23,775 nt of DNA. It comes from a virus. Every line of letters starts with the position of its first letter. The stretch's first letter is position 1. Below, piece after piece: positions 6,396 to 15,222 of this stretch. The translations under genes were made by a program, and so were the position numbers. Below the pieces are notes generated by a model that saw only the letters and a list, made by a program, of their open reading frames with translations, was not told the origin of the DNA and searched no databases. The stretch is from positions 1-23,775 of the IMG/VR virus record IMGVR_UViG_3300022074_000381. One strand, given 5' to 3'.

Positions 6396-6574
6396 AAGAA
6401 GAAATAGTTACACTTAAAAACAATACAGTAGAACGATTACAAACTAGGATTACCATGATTCGAGAAGAATCAAGAACTTTATCTCATCGAATAGCTATCA
6501 TGAGCGATAGGCGCAAAGAGCTACAAGATGAAAAGAAAAAACTTAAAGCTTTACTAGTGGAGCTTGAGTCATAG
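6392..6574 (+). CDS. Short coiled-coil protein, 60 aa
   Basis: The ATG at 6392 overlaps the preceding TGA (ATGA), which is preferred over an in-frame upstream ATG at 6356 lying inside the previous gene. The protein is entirely charged helix, with heptad-like hydrophobics (TLKNNTVERLQTRITMIREE, then HRIAIMSDRRKELQDEKKKL), and almost certainly forms a coiled coil. It is the last gene of the plus-strand block. No family is recognised. Confidence 0.65.
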   Translation: MKEEIVTLKNNTVERLQTRITMIREESRTLSHRIAIMSDRRKELQDEKKKLKALLVELES

Positions 6575-6576
6575 TA

Positions 6577-6582
6577 TATAAT
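6577..6582 (+). promoter_or_regulatory. Candidate -10 element TATAAT
   Basis: A perfect TATAAT sits just past the last plus-strand gene. A start about seven bases downstream would fall near 6588-6589, exactly where the foldable segment begins. The matching -35 position (about 6554-6559, CTAGTG) is poor, and TATAAT arises often by chance in AT-rich DNA. Confidence 0.3.
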
Positions 6583-6587
6583 AAATT

Positions 6588-6690
6588 TTGAGGTAATGTG
6601 TCTCAGTAATGAACACAACGAATTTATTCATATTTCGTAGTTAAGCCCTCAATGTGTGTAGCCTCACTTAGTTTTCTAAGTGGGGCTTTT
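6588..6690 (+). ncRNA. Candidate small structured RNA between the converging gene blocks
   Basis: This gene-free segment can fold as a junction. Stem P1 pairs TTGAGG (6588-6593) with CCTCAA (6647-6652); inside it P2 pairs TGTGT (6597-6601) with ACACA (6613-6617) and P3 pairs ACGAA (6618-6622) with TTCGT (6634-6638). An intrinsic terminator hairpin follows. With a TATAAT directly upstream, this resembles a compact small-RNA gene of about 100 nt. It matches no RNA family I recognise and is not a tRNA. The stems are short, so chance folding is possible. Confidence 0.3.
6660..6690 (+). terminator. Intrinsic terminator ending the plus-strand block
   Basis: AGCCTCACTTAG (6660-6671) pairs with CTAAGTGGGGCT (6676-6687) over 12 bp with one G-T pair and a TTTT loop, followed by further T residues to 6690. 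It stops plus-strand transcription just before the end of the convergent 1840-residue gene (its stop codon is at 6689-6691). On the minus strand the hairpin is followed by mixed sequence instead of a T tract, so it would be weak in that direction. Confidence 0.85.
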
Positions 6691-9600
6691 ATATACCTAA
6701 CATTTCTCTAGTTACTGGTATTGGTTTACGACCTTCAATGGGTAATCCAAATAAATTGTAGTTCTTTTGGAATGGGTCAGGTGATCCAAAGAGTGTACCT
6801 TCTTGCCTCATTCTGCTTCTCATGAACTTTCTTTGCCTTTGTTGTTTAAACTTTCTCATCTCTGGAACTACATAGTGCATAGTATCGTACAATGGTAATG
6901 TAGTCATGAATCTTGATTCGATAACTCTCTCGCTCAAGCTACCATCTTTCTCCATGATATCAAAGAATCTATTGAATGCATCAACTGTAGTTGACAATGG
7001 TGCTGGCATAAAGAAGTCAGCAAATGCATCTCCGTATCCTTCGATCTGTCCTTTGTATAAAAAGTATTTGTTGATACCAAGCATACGAACACCCGAGTTA
7101 AACATATAGTCTGTTACATATCCAAGTCTTCCTGATATAACATCTTTAACTAAATCAATAGGCATACCCATAAGCATAAAAAAGAACATAAGTTTTACCA
7201 ATGCGCCCATACCTTCTTTGAATAATTCAAAGTCACCATTTCGTACACCACTAGCAATCTTATTGAATGCTAAGTTTCTAGCAGTATTTAATTGTACAAT
7301 CATAAATGACTTCATGGTAAAGAACATACGAGCATTTGGATTTTGTTTAGCAATCAAAGGCATACGAAGTTCAGTCAAAGGTTGATTGATAAATAGTTTT
7401 TGCACTAATGTTGATCCAATCAACTCATTCTCTGCTTGGCCCCTTTGTTCCGCAGGAGTTTTCATAGCTCGCCAAAATCTACCATTCTCTCCCGGATTAG
7501 TTATCTCATCACTAAGAAGTAAGTTAATCTCTGATTGTATCTTCTTGAACTTCTTATTGTTTTCATATTGTTTCTTGAGTGTACCATCGCCATTGAATGC
7601 TTTCGCAGCCTTCATGTATCTGTTGTAGTTAGCATCCATTGTGGTGTTCTTCATTATCTTATCTAATGCTTTGAACCCAGTAGCAGTTAGACCATAGCTA
7701 ATAATAGATGCTAGTCCTTTGTCTTTGCTTTGGAAACTTTCTTCAACTAACTTATCGTTGTCTAAAAATTCTTGAACCTTATATCTCTTGTCACCAATCA
7801 TTGATTGAAGGGTAGGTAAAAACCCATTGTCATACATGATAAATGGTAAATCATATAGCTGAGATAATGTTGATGTAAATTCTACTAATAAATTAAAGTA
7901 ACTATATTGCCTAAGACCAACTAACAATGGCATTTCTCTTGCAGTTCTATCCATCAAAACATTATAAATTTGCGGGAATGTGCTATATAGCTTTTCTTGA
8001 TCTACTTCATTTTGGAATCTAGGGTCATTGGTTAATGCTTGTACTACACGACCTACTGTAGAGTTAGGATTGTATTGTACCCTTACATTACCACCATCAT
8101 TACTTATAGTTGGTTGTGATACACCAGTAAACTTAGCAGTTTCAATAGTTGTAACCATCTCTGTTATGTATCTACCTAATGCTTCTGAGGGGGTGACATA
8201 AAAGTCTACATCACTATCATCCATTAACTCAATGATACGATTCTTGAATGGCCCCGGCTTGCCCCTTCCTTGGAATCTTTGATTGATAATCTTTTGTATA
8301 AATATTTCTTCCTCAAATGAATTAGGTTGTAGTGGCGGCAATGGCTTTGGTGCATCCTTATCTTCAGCAAACTGAACACTAGCTTCGCCATGCCTAGCTT
8401 GCCTTTGTTTGAATATCCTGTTGGCTAGTTTTCTATTGTTAGTAGAGAACACTTGTTCGCCATCAACTATAATATTAAATACAGTACCCCTGTTTTCTCT
8501 TCGTCTTTTATTCTCAGCAGCAATAGCACTTCTAAAATCTTTTACTTGTATGCCATACTTCTTAGCAAATCCTTCTAGTCCTTTCTTACCATCAACGAAT
8601 CTAGGGAAGAAGTTCTTTGTGAACTCCATCTTTAGTCCTGCTCTTGTGGCTTGAGTATGTAAATTGTCGAGCATTGAACGAACTGCTAGGTAATCATTTA
8701 AGATACCATACTTTCTTAACAATGAATCTCTTTCCTCGAATAACTCTTGAGCTTCTTCTTCTGTATACCTAGATTTTTCTTGATCCATTCTAGGACTAAA
8801 TGATATAAGTGCCGCAAGCCTACGATACTCCTTTACATTCTTTTTCTTAACCTTATTAAGAGACTTTGATAAATTCATTCCAACTTGTTGGAACTGCAAT
8901 ATCTTAAAGTTTCTATCTCTTATAAATGTATTGAATGCTTTTGCTAGTTCTGGGTGTATGTTCTCTAGTAGCTGACCAACTGGCACTAAGAAACTCTCTA
9001 TGTATCCAACTGCTTTACTTGCCCCTTCTTGTTCTGCTGTTTTCTCTGCATCCTCAATAGCTTCTGCTGGTGATGCTATAGGGTTTCCAATCACATCATT
9101 TACATTTAGGTAAAGCTCACCAGTAACAGGAGATATTCTCTCTTGAACTTGGTCTATTAGTTTTTGATTTACAGGTCTAGCCTTGGGGTCTAGCTCCTTC
9201 ATCAATGCCGATGAATCAAGAAGTAGTTGCGCTAGTGTTGGGTCAGCCAATACTTCTTTACCAAATATATTTGCTATATATGATTGAACATCTTTGATAA
9301 ATAATTTAGCAGTTCTAAAGACTTCTCCTTCTCTGAAGATACCATCTTTATCTTGCTTGATATCTAAATTACTTTTAGTATTTGACTCTTGTTCAGAGGT
9401 CATACCATAGAAGAACTCTTCCATAACTGCACGAGTTAGTTCATATCCTCTAAGTAAATTCCTAGGTGATTTAAACTCATATCCTTTACCACCATATGCT
9501 TCGTCTAATATTTTTTTCTGTTTATTGCTCAGTCTCTTAGACATTGACTCCATTTTAGATTTATACCCTTGAGGGCCATATCTATTTTCTAGTGCTACCC

Positions 9601-12211
9601 TAGTCATAGCATGAAGCAACTCATGCCTCATCAATCTGTCAGCTCTAGCAGATGTAGTTCTCCTATCTCCATCTAACAATGTATCTAAATTAATTACAAT
9701 CTTATGTTCATCAGGACTGTAAAAACCCATAACATTTTTTTTACCTTTTCTTGGTCTGTACTCTATCCTTAACTTTTGACCACCCTTTGTTTTAAGTAAC
9801 TTATTATCTATTATGTTCTTAAACTTTTTCTCAAGATAGCTTATAAGACCTGAATGTTCTAGCTCTGTTATTGGGTCTGGTTCAGGGGTTGGGTCTAACT
9901 CTAAATCTGTTTTAAGAAGTTGCTTTCTTCTGAAGCCAACATCGCTTTCGTATGATGTTTGATCTTCGTTTAGGAAAAACCCAAATTTTTGTTTATCTGA
10001 TTCTGAATTTAAATCAAGAAAGTTAAGTGCAACATTATCAGGAACTAACTTTGTTTCTATATTAGTGTTACCTTTGAAGATTAACCTCTTTTCTTTATCG
10101 TCAGCATAATTTAGTATTAACTCTCTTAGTTCTTTGCGACTATCTTCATTTAAATTATCACGAACTTTGGGATTAAATTCTATCTCAATTGACTCATCAG
10201 TTTCACGAATGTCTAAAGGTATATCTCCGAACTTCTGTTTGACTTGCCCATCAAGATCATCTTCAGTAAATGGATTGTCATCAGTCTCAGTCTCTACCTC
10301 TTCTTCAGTCTCTGTTTCTTCTTCTGTCTCTACTTCTTCTTCGGTCTCTACTTCTTCCTCTTGTTGGGTATCTGTATCTACTTTTGTTTCACTATCTGCT
10401 ACAAGTGTATAACCTGCATCAGAAGAATATAAATTCTTATATGACTTCTTGAACTCAGCCTCAGCTTGTTCTCTTGAGTCAGCTTCTACTGTACCATATA
10501 CTTGCTCCCCAGTTTGCTTTGAGAAATACTTAAAGGTGTATTTTGTCTTTGCATTAGTGTCGCCTTTGATCGGTGTTCTCTTGTCTCCTTTAGTTTCTTC
10601 CTTTCGGCTTCTTCTGTATTGCTCAACAAGCAATGCTTGTAAGTCAAGGTTAGCGGCATCTATCTCTGCTTGGTTCTCAGAACCCTGTTCTATCTTCTTT
10701 TGTAGACCAAGTATATTATCTGTTACTTCTGAATCTGTAAGTTCGCCTACTGTTTTATCTACTGTAGATAATTTAAAGTCTTTAGCTCTAGGGTTTCTTG
10801 AATAAAAAGCACCAAGCCCATCCAATGTAAATGATTGTTCAGGGTCAGAGCTATTTGGGTCTCTGTATGTAATAGTTTGTTTACCATCAGGATCAGTAGT
10901 GTATCCCGTCATATCAACAATAGTGGTATTACCATCTCTATCAAATACTTCAATCTGAGTTGTTTCACCCTCTTGTTTATTATCAAAGTCTATGATTGAT
11001 TGACCTAAATCAAGGTTAGGTGTTGATGAATCAATAATTATCTGTACATCCTTACCTTCTTTTTGTAAGAGTTTCTTCTCTTCGTTATTCAATGTAATAT
11101 CTTGACCTAGTGCAGTTCTAGTAGTGTCACCTACTGTAGAACCAATAGCACCAGTTAGTCCACCTACTGTGAACTCCATGATTCTTCGACTAAGAGCTTC
11201 TCCTGTAATAAATTCTCTGTCACTATCATAGAGATTTTTGGCAATCAAATCTAATACCATACCATCTCCGATAGATTCTTGTGTTCCTTCTAATGCACCT
11301 CTACCTAGTGCATTTTTTGAGGCAACACTAAATGCAGTCTTAGCAGCCTTCTCAGAAACTTTGCCACCCCTAGCTAATGTACCAAGAGTCTTGTTTATAA
11401 AACTAGGCGCACCTGCTACATATTTAAATACAGTAGCATCTAAAGCACCTGCAATAGCACCATGAATCATTGAACCATTTGTAACCATGTCTCTTTCATC
11501 TTGATTCATTTCAAGCAATGACTTCTTCATGGTTCTTTCTGCATCAGCAACAAACTCATCTGCTCTATTCATAAATGCAGTATAGTAGACTGCACTTGTA
11601 CCTGCCCCAGCACCTAATGCTGGGTTACCTGTAGCTAATGTTGTAGCACCACCAACAGTAAAACCAGCAGTACCATATCCAGCAAACTGACCAAGACCCC
11701 TAGCCACTTGACTAGCTATAAGACCTAATCCACTTTGTCCAAATTTAGGGTCAACATCCAACATCTCTGGTAAAGTTTTGTCAAAAAAATTACCCATATC
11801 TTGAGCATGAAGTAATGCCTTCTCTTGTACCTCTCTTTTTTCTTCGTTTCTTTTTACATAGTCTTCGTATGGCGCTCTTATAATTCTTCTACCTCTGTCT
11901 GTTCTTTGAGGTAAAGCATTGTATTCCTCTTCGCTTATTGTTTCCCTAGCGATGATATCGCCAAATGTTCTAGCACTTTGCTCGTATGTCTTCCCAAATG
12001 TTTCAGAAAATCCCAAAAGTCCTTGCTTGAATAATTCAACAAATGCATTGCTTCGTCTTACTGATTCATCAAATCTATATAAATATTGTGGATGTTTGTC
12101 TAATACTTGGTAGACCAAAGTATTGTCATCTACATTAGCATATTTACTAGGGTCTTTTGTTCTTACCCTTGCTGCAAAAGACTCAATGGTTTCTGGAGTG
12201 GGTCTAGCCAT
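6689..12211 (-). CDS. Giant internal virion / polyvalent-type protein with HELLH zinc-peptidase motif, 1840 aa
   Basis: Probably packaged in the particle and ejected with DNA, as are the large internal proteins of podoviruses. Residues about 160-240 form a Gly/Ala-rich, partly hydrophobic stretch (GTAGFTVGGATTLATGNPAL). About 613-644 hold an acidic tandem repeat of VETEEE-type units. Residues 863-867 are HELLH in LMRHELLHAMTRV, a zincin active site, with a candidate third ligand in AVMEEFFYGM about 75 residues on. The last 700 residues are mixed helical, with a hydrophobic segment (LMFFFMLMGMPIDLV) and a basic tail (KFKQQRQRKFMRSRM). Peptidase function is inferred from the motif; it might open a path through the host envelope. 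It is the last gene of the late block. Confidence 0.8.
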   Translation of the reverse strand: MARPTPETIESFAARVRTKDPSKYANVDDNTLVYQVLDKHPQYLYRFDESVRRSNAFVELFKQGLLGFSETFGKTYEQSARTFGDIIARETISEEEYNALPQRTDRGRRIIRAPYEDYVKRNEEKREVQEKALLHAQDMGNFFDKTLPEMLDVDPKFGQSGLGLIASQVARGLGQFAGYGTAGFTVGGATTLATGNPALGAGAGTSAVYYTAFMNRADEFVADAERTMKKSLLEMNQDERDMVTNGSMIHGAIAGALDATVFKYVAGAPSFINKTLGTLARGGKVSEKAAKTAFSVASKNALGRGALEGTQESIGDGMVLDLIAKNLYDSDREFITGEALSRRIMEFTVGGLTGAIGSTVGDTTRTALGQDITLNNEEKKLLQKEGKDVQIIIDSSTPNLDLGQSIIDFDNKQEGETTQIEVFDRDGNTTIVDMTGYTTDPDGKQTITYRDPNSSDPEQSFTLDGLGAFYSRNPRAKDFKLSTVDKTVGELTDSEVTDNILGLQKKIEQGSENQAEIDAANLDLQALLVEQYRRSRKEETKGDKRTPIKGDTNAKTKYTFKYFSKQTGEQVYGTVEADSREQAEAEFKKSYKNLYSSDAGYTLVADSETKVDTDTQQEEEVETEEEVETEEETETEEEVETETDDNPFTEDDLDGQVKQKFGDIPLDIRETDESIEIEFNPKVRDNLNEDSRKELRELILNYADDKEKRLIFKGNTNIETKLVPDNVALNFLDLNSESDKQKFGFFLNEDQTSYESDVGFRRKQLLKTDLELDPTPEPDPITELEHSGLISYLEKKFKNIIDNKLLKTKGGQKLRIEYRPRKGKKNVMGFYSPDEHKIVINLDTLLDGDRRTTSARADRLMRHELLHAMTRVALENRYGPQGYKSKMESMSKRLSNKQKKILDEAYGGKGYEFKSPRNLLRGYELTRAVMEEFFYGMTSEQESNTKSNLDIKQDKDGIFREGEVFRTAKLFIKDVQSYIANIFGKEVLADPTLAQLLLDSSALMKELDPKARPVNQKLIDQVQERISPVTGELYLNVNDVIGNPIASPAEAIEDAEKTAEQEGASKAVGYIESFLVPVGQLLENIHPELAKAFNTFIRDRNFKILQFQQVGMNLSKSLNKVKKKNVKEYRRLAALISFSPRMDQEKSRYTEEEAQELFEERDSLLRKYGILNDYLAVRSMLDNLHTQATRAGLKMEFTKNFFPRFVDGKKGLEGFAKKYGIQVKDFRSAIAAENKRRRENRGTVFNIIVDGEQVFSTNNRKLANRIFKQRQARHGEASVQFAEDKDAPKPLPPLQPNSFEEEIFIQKIINQRFQGRGKPGPFKNRIIELMDDSDVDFYVTPSEALGRYITEMVTTIETAKFTGVSQPTISNDGGNVRVQYNPNSTVGRVVQALTNDPRFQNEVDQEKLYSTFPQIYNVLMDRTAREMPLLVGLRQYSYFNLLVEFTSTLSQLYDLPFIMYDNGFLPTLQSMIGDKRYKVQEFLDNDKLVEESFQSKDKGLASIISYGLTATGFKALDKIMKNTTMDANYNRYMKAAKAFNGDGTLKKQYENNKKFKKIQSEINLLLSDEITNPGENGRFWRAMKTPAEQRGQAENELIGSTLVQKLFINQPLTELRMPLIAKQNPNARMFFTMKSFMIVQLNTARNLAFNKIASGVRNGDFELFKEGMGALVKLMFFFMLMGMPIDLVKDVISGRLGYVTDYMFNSGVRMLGINKYFLYKGQIEGYGDAFADFFMPAPLSTTVDAFNRFFDIMEKDGSLSERVIESRFMTTLPLYDTMHYVVPEMRKFKQQRQRKFMRSRMRQEGTLFGSPDPFQKNYNLFGLPIEGRKPIPVTREMLGI
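10281..10372 (-). repeat. In-frame acidic tandem repeat (VETEEE-type units)
   Basis: Short repeating units, roughly 18-24 bases, encode runs such as EEVETEEE and ETETEEE within the 1840-residue protein; on the plus strand they read as repeats of CTTCTTC and GTCTCTAC. The stretch is likely a flexible acidic linker between the N-terminal region and the zincin-containing region, and is prone to length change by slippage. Confidence 0.75.
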
Positions 12212-12215
12212 TTTA

Positions 12216-12944
12216 TTAAATACCCATGCCAGTTGGAATAGACCCCCCTAAGCCACCAGTTGGAAATCCTCTAACTGGTATTGCTCCTGTTTCTGCACTA
12301 ATTTCTCTATCATCTGTTTCTGTAACAGGTATAGTAACCTTTCTAGGACTTTCCAATTTACTTACTGAATTACCATAGAGGCTCATTGGGTCTCCCGATA
12401 TCATTGATATTGCTTCAGATGCACCTTCAAGTCCATATATTTCATCGCCGGGTTTTACAATATATCTCTCTCCATCCATGACTCTTACGACTTGGTTTTT
12501 GCCATCTATTTTCTCTATGTCGTATTGGTCATTTGTATCTATAAAATCAAACACCCCTTGTACTGATTTTGCAGAAATTTCCTTAGGGTCTTTCTTTTCT
12601 TTAAGTAAATCACCAAACAATACTTGTCCAACAACAGTAGTGTAAGTCTCCTCTCCTAAACCTTCTCTCATATCTTTAACGAATGCTTTACCTACTTCAT
12701 CTGTGTAGGATTCTCCTAACACAGTCATAGCTATCTTTGGATTGTTTTCTAGCTTTCTTAAAAATGCATCATCCAACTTCTTGACTTGTCTATTTTTTTG
12801 AAATCCTTGTATGACACCACCTACTTGTTCTCCAAGTTCTATCATTGATTTTGCTTGTATGGCTGCTGCATTAGACATGCCTTGTGCATATCCACTATAG
12901 TCTAGTAACCTTGGGTCTATTCTACTGCCTGATTGAAATGCCAT
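12216..12944 (-). CDS. Putative internal virion protein, 242 aa
   Basis: Four bases separate its TAA from the start of the 1840-residue gene, and its ATG lies two bases after the stop of the preceding gene. The N-terminus has small-residue and helical sequence (SGYAQGMSNAAAIQAKSMIEL), then a charged helical centre (KLDDAFLRKLENNPKIAM) and a Gly/Pro-rich tail ending GLGGSIPTGMGI. No catalytic motif is seen. Placement between another Ala/Gln-rich particle protein and the giant protein suggests an internal core or ejection protein. That role is inferred from position and composition only. Confidence 0.65.
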   Translation of the reverse strand: MAFQSGSRIDPRLLDYSGYAQGMSNAAAIQAKSMIELGEQVGGVIQGFQKNRQVKKLDDAFLRKLENNPKIAMTVLGESYTDEVGKAFVKDMREGLGEETYTTVVGQVLFGDLLKEKKDPKEISAKSVQGVFDFIDTNDQYDIEKIDGKNQVVRVMDGERYIVKPGDEIYGLEGASEAISMISGDPMSLYGNSVSKLESPRKVTIPVTETDDREISAETGAIPVRGFPTGGLGGSIPTGMGI

Positions 12945-12946
12945 GA

Positions 12947-13822
12947 TTAACCAAAAATTGAACTTGCTAAACCTGCTGGACCACCAATAAATGCTCCACC
13001 TATACTACCTAATGCGCTCAAACCACCTGCTCTACTACTAGCATCAGCTTGTGCTTGTGCGCCTAATAAATTCATATTTTGTGACCTTTGTTGCATAGCA
13101 AGATTTACTCCCATGTTTGGATCATATAACTGTGGCCCAACTTGTTGACCCGCTAGGTTGAATGCTTGCCCATAAAGTTGTGAACCCATTTGAGTAGCTT
13201 GTGTGGGTCTTAAAAACAAAAACTGTGATGGGTCACCACCAATAGCTCTTGATTGTTGGAATCCCATACCACCTGCTTGTCTTGCTTCTGCTCTTAGTTG
13301 CGCTCTTGATGTTTCTCTACCAAGTAATTCACCCGCTAATGTAGATGAATCACCCACTCTACCACGAGCAGCACCTGCCATACGAGCAGCTTGCTCTGCT
13401 TCTCTAGCCCTTTCTGGAGATAACATACCTTGTGATTCAGCATATAATGTCTCTGCTTGTTGGGCTTGTAAGTCAGCAAGTCTTGTAGATGTAGGGTCAG
13501 CGGCTCTCAATGCAGCTGTTACATCTCCACCAAGTTCTCCAAGTAAAGCAGTCTCTCTTCTTTTAGCTTCTTCTTCTATTGGGGCAAATTGTTCTGCTGC
13601 CCTAGCTTGCATATCAATCAAGCCCATTTGGTCATCAGTACCAAACAATGAAGTTTCTTGATCAGCTAACTCCAATGCAGTAAATTGTGGTCTACCTACT
13701 GCTTCAGCACCAATAATCTTAGCTTGCAAATCTGGATCGCTTACAGCTTCAATGTATTCTCTCATTGACTGACCAACATTAATTGGATCAGGTTGCTCTA
13801 TAACTGTTTTTCCTTTACCCAT
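12947..13822 (-). CDS. Putative internal virion / DNA ejection protein, 291 aa
   Basis: Very rich in Ala, Gln, Gly and Met, with long amphipathic helices (AEQAARMAGAARGRVG, then ETSRAQLRAEARQAGG) and a glycine-rich hydrophobic C-terminus (GSIGGAFIGGPAGLASSIFG) that could insert in membrane. This composition is common in podovirus internal proteins expelled with the DNA and recurs in marine phage genomes at this position. Its ATG overlaps the preceding stop (TAATG). There is no enzymatic motif. Confidence 0.7.
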   Translation of the reverse strand: MGKGKTVIEQPDPINVGQSMREYIEAVSDPDLQAKIIGAEAVGRPQFTALELADQETSLFGTDDQMGLIDMQARAAEQFAPIEEEAKRRETALLGELGGDVTAALRAADPTSTRLADLQAQQAETLYAESQGMLSPERAREAEQAARMAGAARGRVGDSSTLAGELLGRETSRAQLRAEARQAGGMGFQQSRAIGGDPSQFLFLRPTQATQMGSQLYGQAFNLAGQQVGPQLYDPNMGVNLAMQQRSQNMNLLGAQAQADASSRAGGLSALGSIGGAFIGGPAGLASSIFG

Positions 13823-14286
13823 TATATTCTACTTAATTTTTTTAAAAACTTTTGTGGATATTCTACCCTTTCTGGTCCACCATTTCTTTGTCTTATACTA
13901 ATTAATTTTTTATTTTCTATATCTAAATTCTTTTGTAGTAAATCAATAGCTAGTTGTTGCATAACATCTCTATTATCTGCAAATAAAAATGCTAAGAATA
14001 CTGTATCTCCATCTGCTCTGTCTTGTTCCCAGTTTTTGATAAAGTCCCAACCATCGTCATAGTTACAATTATACCACATGTGGACACCCACAACTTCATC
14101 ATCTTCATATATTACTGATATTGTGTCCTTGGCTAAATGATAAGCCACCATTGTTGTAATGACCCCTTCGTTCCAATCATCAAATACTTTGCCATTTTCC
14201 TTTCTTATACAATATCCCACTATGTCTTTTACTTTTTTAGGTGTTCCATTTATTTCTAACCATTTTCTAATGTAGCTTGCTAACAT
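13822..14286 (-). CDS. Possible GNAT-like acetyltransferase, 154 aa
   Basis: The pattern of an N-terminal helical part, a central strand pair (ISVIYEDDEVVGVHMWYN), a further strand (DTVFLAFLFADNRDVMQQLA) and a C-terminal basic part (GPERVEYPQKFLKKL) resembles small GNAT-fold proteins found among phage structural genes. The acetyl-CoA binding loop (Q/RxxGxG/A) is not clearly present, so an active enzyme is doubtful. It sits between a fibre gene and internal virion genes, with an 18-base gap upstream. It could equally be a structural adaptor. Confidence 0.55.
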   Translation of the reverse strand: MLASYIRKWLEINGTPKKVKDIVGYCIRKENGKVFDDWNEGVITTMVAYHLAKDTISVIYEDDEVVGVHMWYNCNYDDGWDFIKNWEQDRADGDTVFLAFLFADNRDVMQQLAIDLLQKNLDIENKKLISIRQRNGGPERVEYPQKFLKKLSRI

Positions 14287-14304
14287 TTATTTAAGATATT
14301 TTTA

Positions 14305-15222
14305 TTATGCTAATCTTACAATGGCAATTTCTATGTTATTTGGTGTCATCTCTTGAGTTAAACCAGTATTTGAACCTCTTTTGCGACCTACTATAAAATT
14401 AAAATTTACTCCACCAGTAAATACACCACTAAGTGAATTAGCTAATACAGTCGAACCCTCTCCAGCCTCAAAGCTACCAGTCGATACTGTAGTTCCATCT
14501 CTTTCAATCTTCATCCTACCCGTAACACTTGAACCACCAGTAGGATTGTTAAATGTAATGTCTTTAATATTGTATGTTATTAAATAAATACCAGATGGAA
14601 CAGCGATATCTGCACTACTTTGTGATACAGTAATTCCATTGTTACTTATAGTAAAACTATCAGTTATATCGTGATCTACAGTTGCACCACTAGCACTAAA
14701 TGTTTGAGATGATAAAGTTAAAGTAGCATAACCTAATCCACCTACATTTAATTGACTTTTAACATATGCAGTAGTTGCTATCTGTGTGGTATTTGTACTC
14801 TCACTTGCAGTTGCAGCAGTTGGAACACCACCTAATGCCACATCATCTTTGATGCTAGTTACACCAGCATTAGTCATGGTAACATCACCACTAAGTGCAG
14901 CGGCAGTAAAGCCAGTTCCGTCACCTATAAGTATCTGTGTATCAGTAACTGCTTTTGCAGATACTGCACCAGTTGAGTTAGCATCTCTAACTAATACAGT
15001 ATTAGCGGCAGCTTGTTGCAACTTAGCAAATGTTACACCATCACTTGTGCCTGTGCTGTCTTTAAGTTGAATCTTTGCTCCACTACTCCCGGTATCTATC
15101 TGAAATGATGTTGAATCAATAGAGTCAGTAGATATTTTTGCATTGTTTACAGCATCATTTAAACTGCTTGCTGTTACTTGGTTTCCTGTACTGAATGTAT
15201 TACCTGTTACGAATCTTGCCAT
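14305..15222 (-). CDS. Tail fibre / appendage protein, 305 aa
   Basis: N-terminal part (MARFVTGNTFSTGNQVTASSLND) is typical of phage fibre attachment regions. The middle is Thr/Ser/Ala-rich with repeat-like strands, including TNTTQIATTAYVKSQL, a motif recurrent in tail fibres. The C-terminal half (from about residue 170) is beta-rich (YATLTLSSQTFSASGA, IYLITYNIKDITF, NIEIAIVRLA) and could be a C1q/TNF-like receptor-binding head. Trimerisation is expected from the family type. Its ATG overlaps the stop of the tail gene upstream (TAATG). Confidence 0.75.
   Translation of the reverse strand: MARFVTGNTFSTGNQVTASSLNDAVNNAKISTDSIDSTSFQIDTGSSGAKIQLKDSTGTSDGVTFAKLQQAAANTVLVRDANSTGAVSAKAVTDTQILIGDGTGFTAAALSGDVTMTNAGVTSIKDDVALGGVPTAATASESTNTTQIATTAYVKSQLNVGGLGYATLTLSSQTFSASGATVDHDITDSFTISNNGITVSQSSADIAVPSGIYLITYNIKDITFNNPTGGSSVTGRMKIERDGTTVSTGSFEAGEGSTVLANSLSGVFTGGVNFNFIVGRKRGSNTGLTQEMTPNNIEIAIVRLA

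Noticed and set aside
10134-10452. Three overlapping plus-strand frames made of Ser/Val or Leu/Phe runs.
   Set aside because: These are the complement of the acidic VETEEE repeat in the 1840-residue gene.
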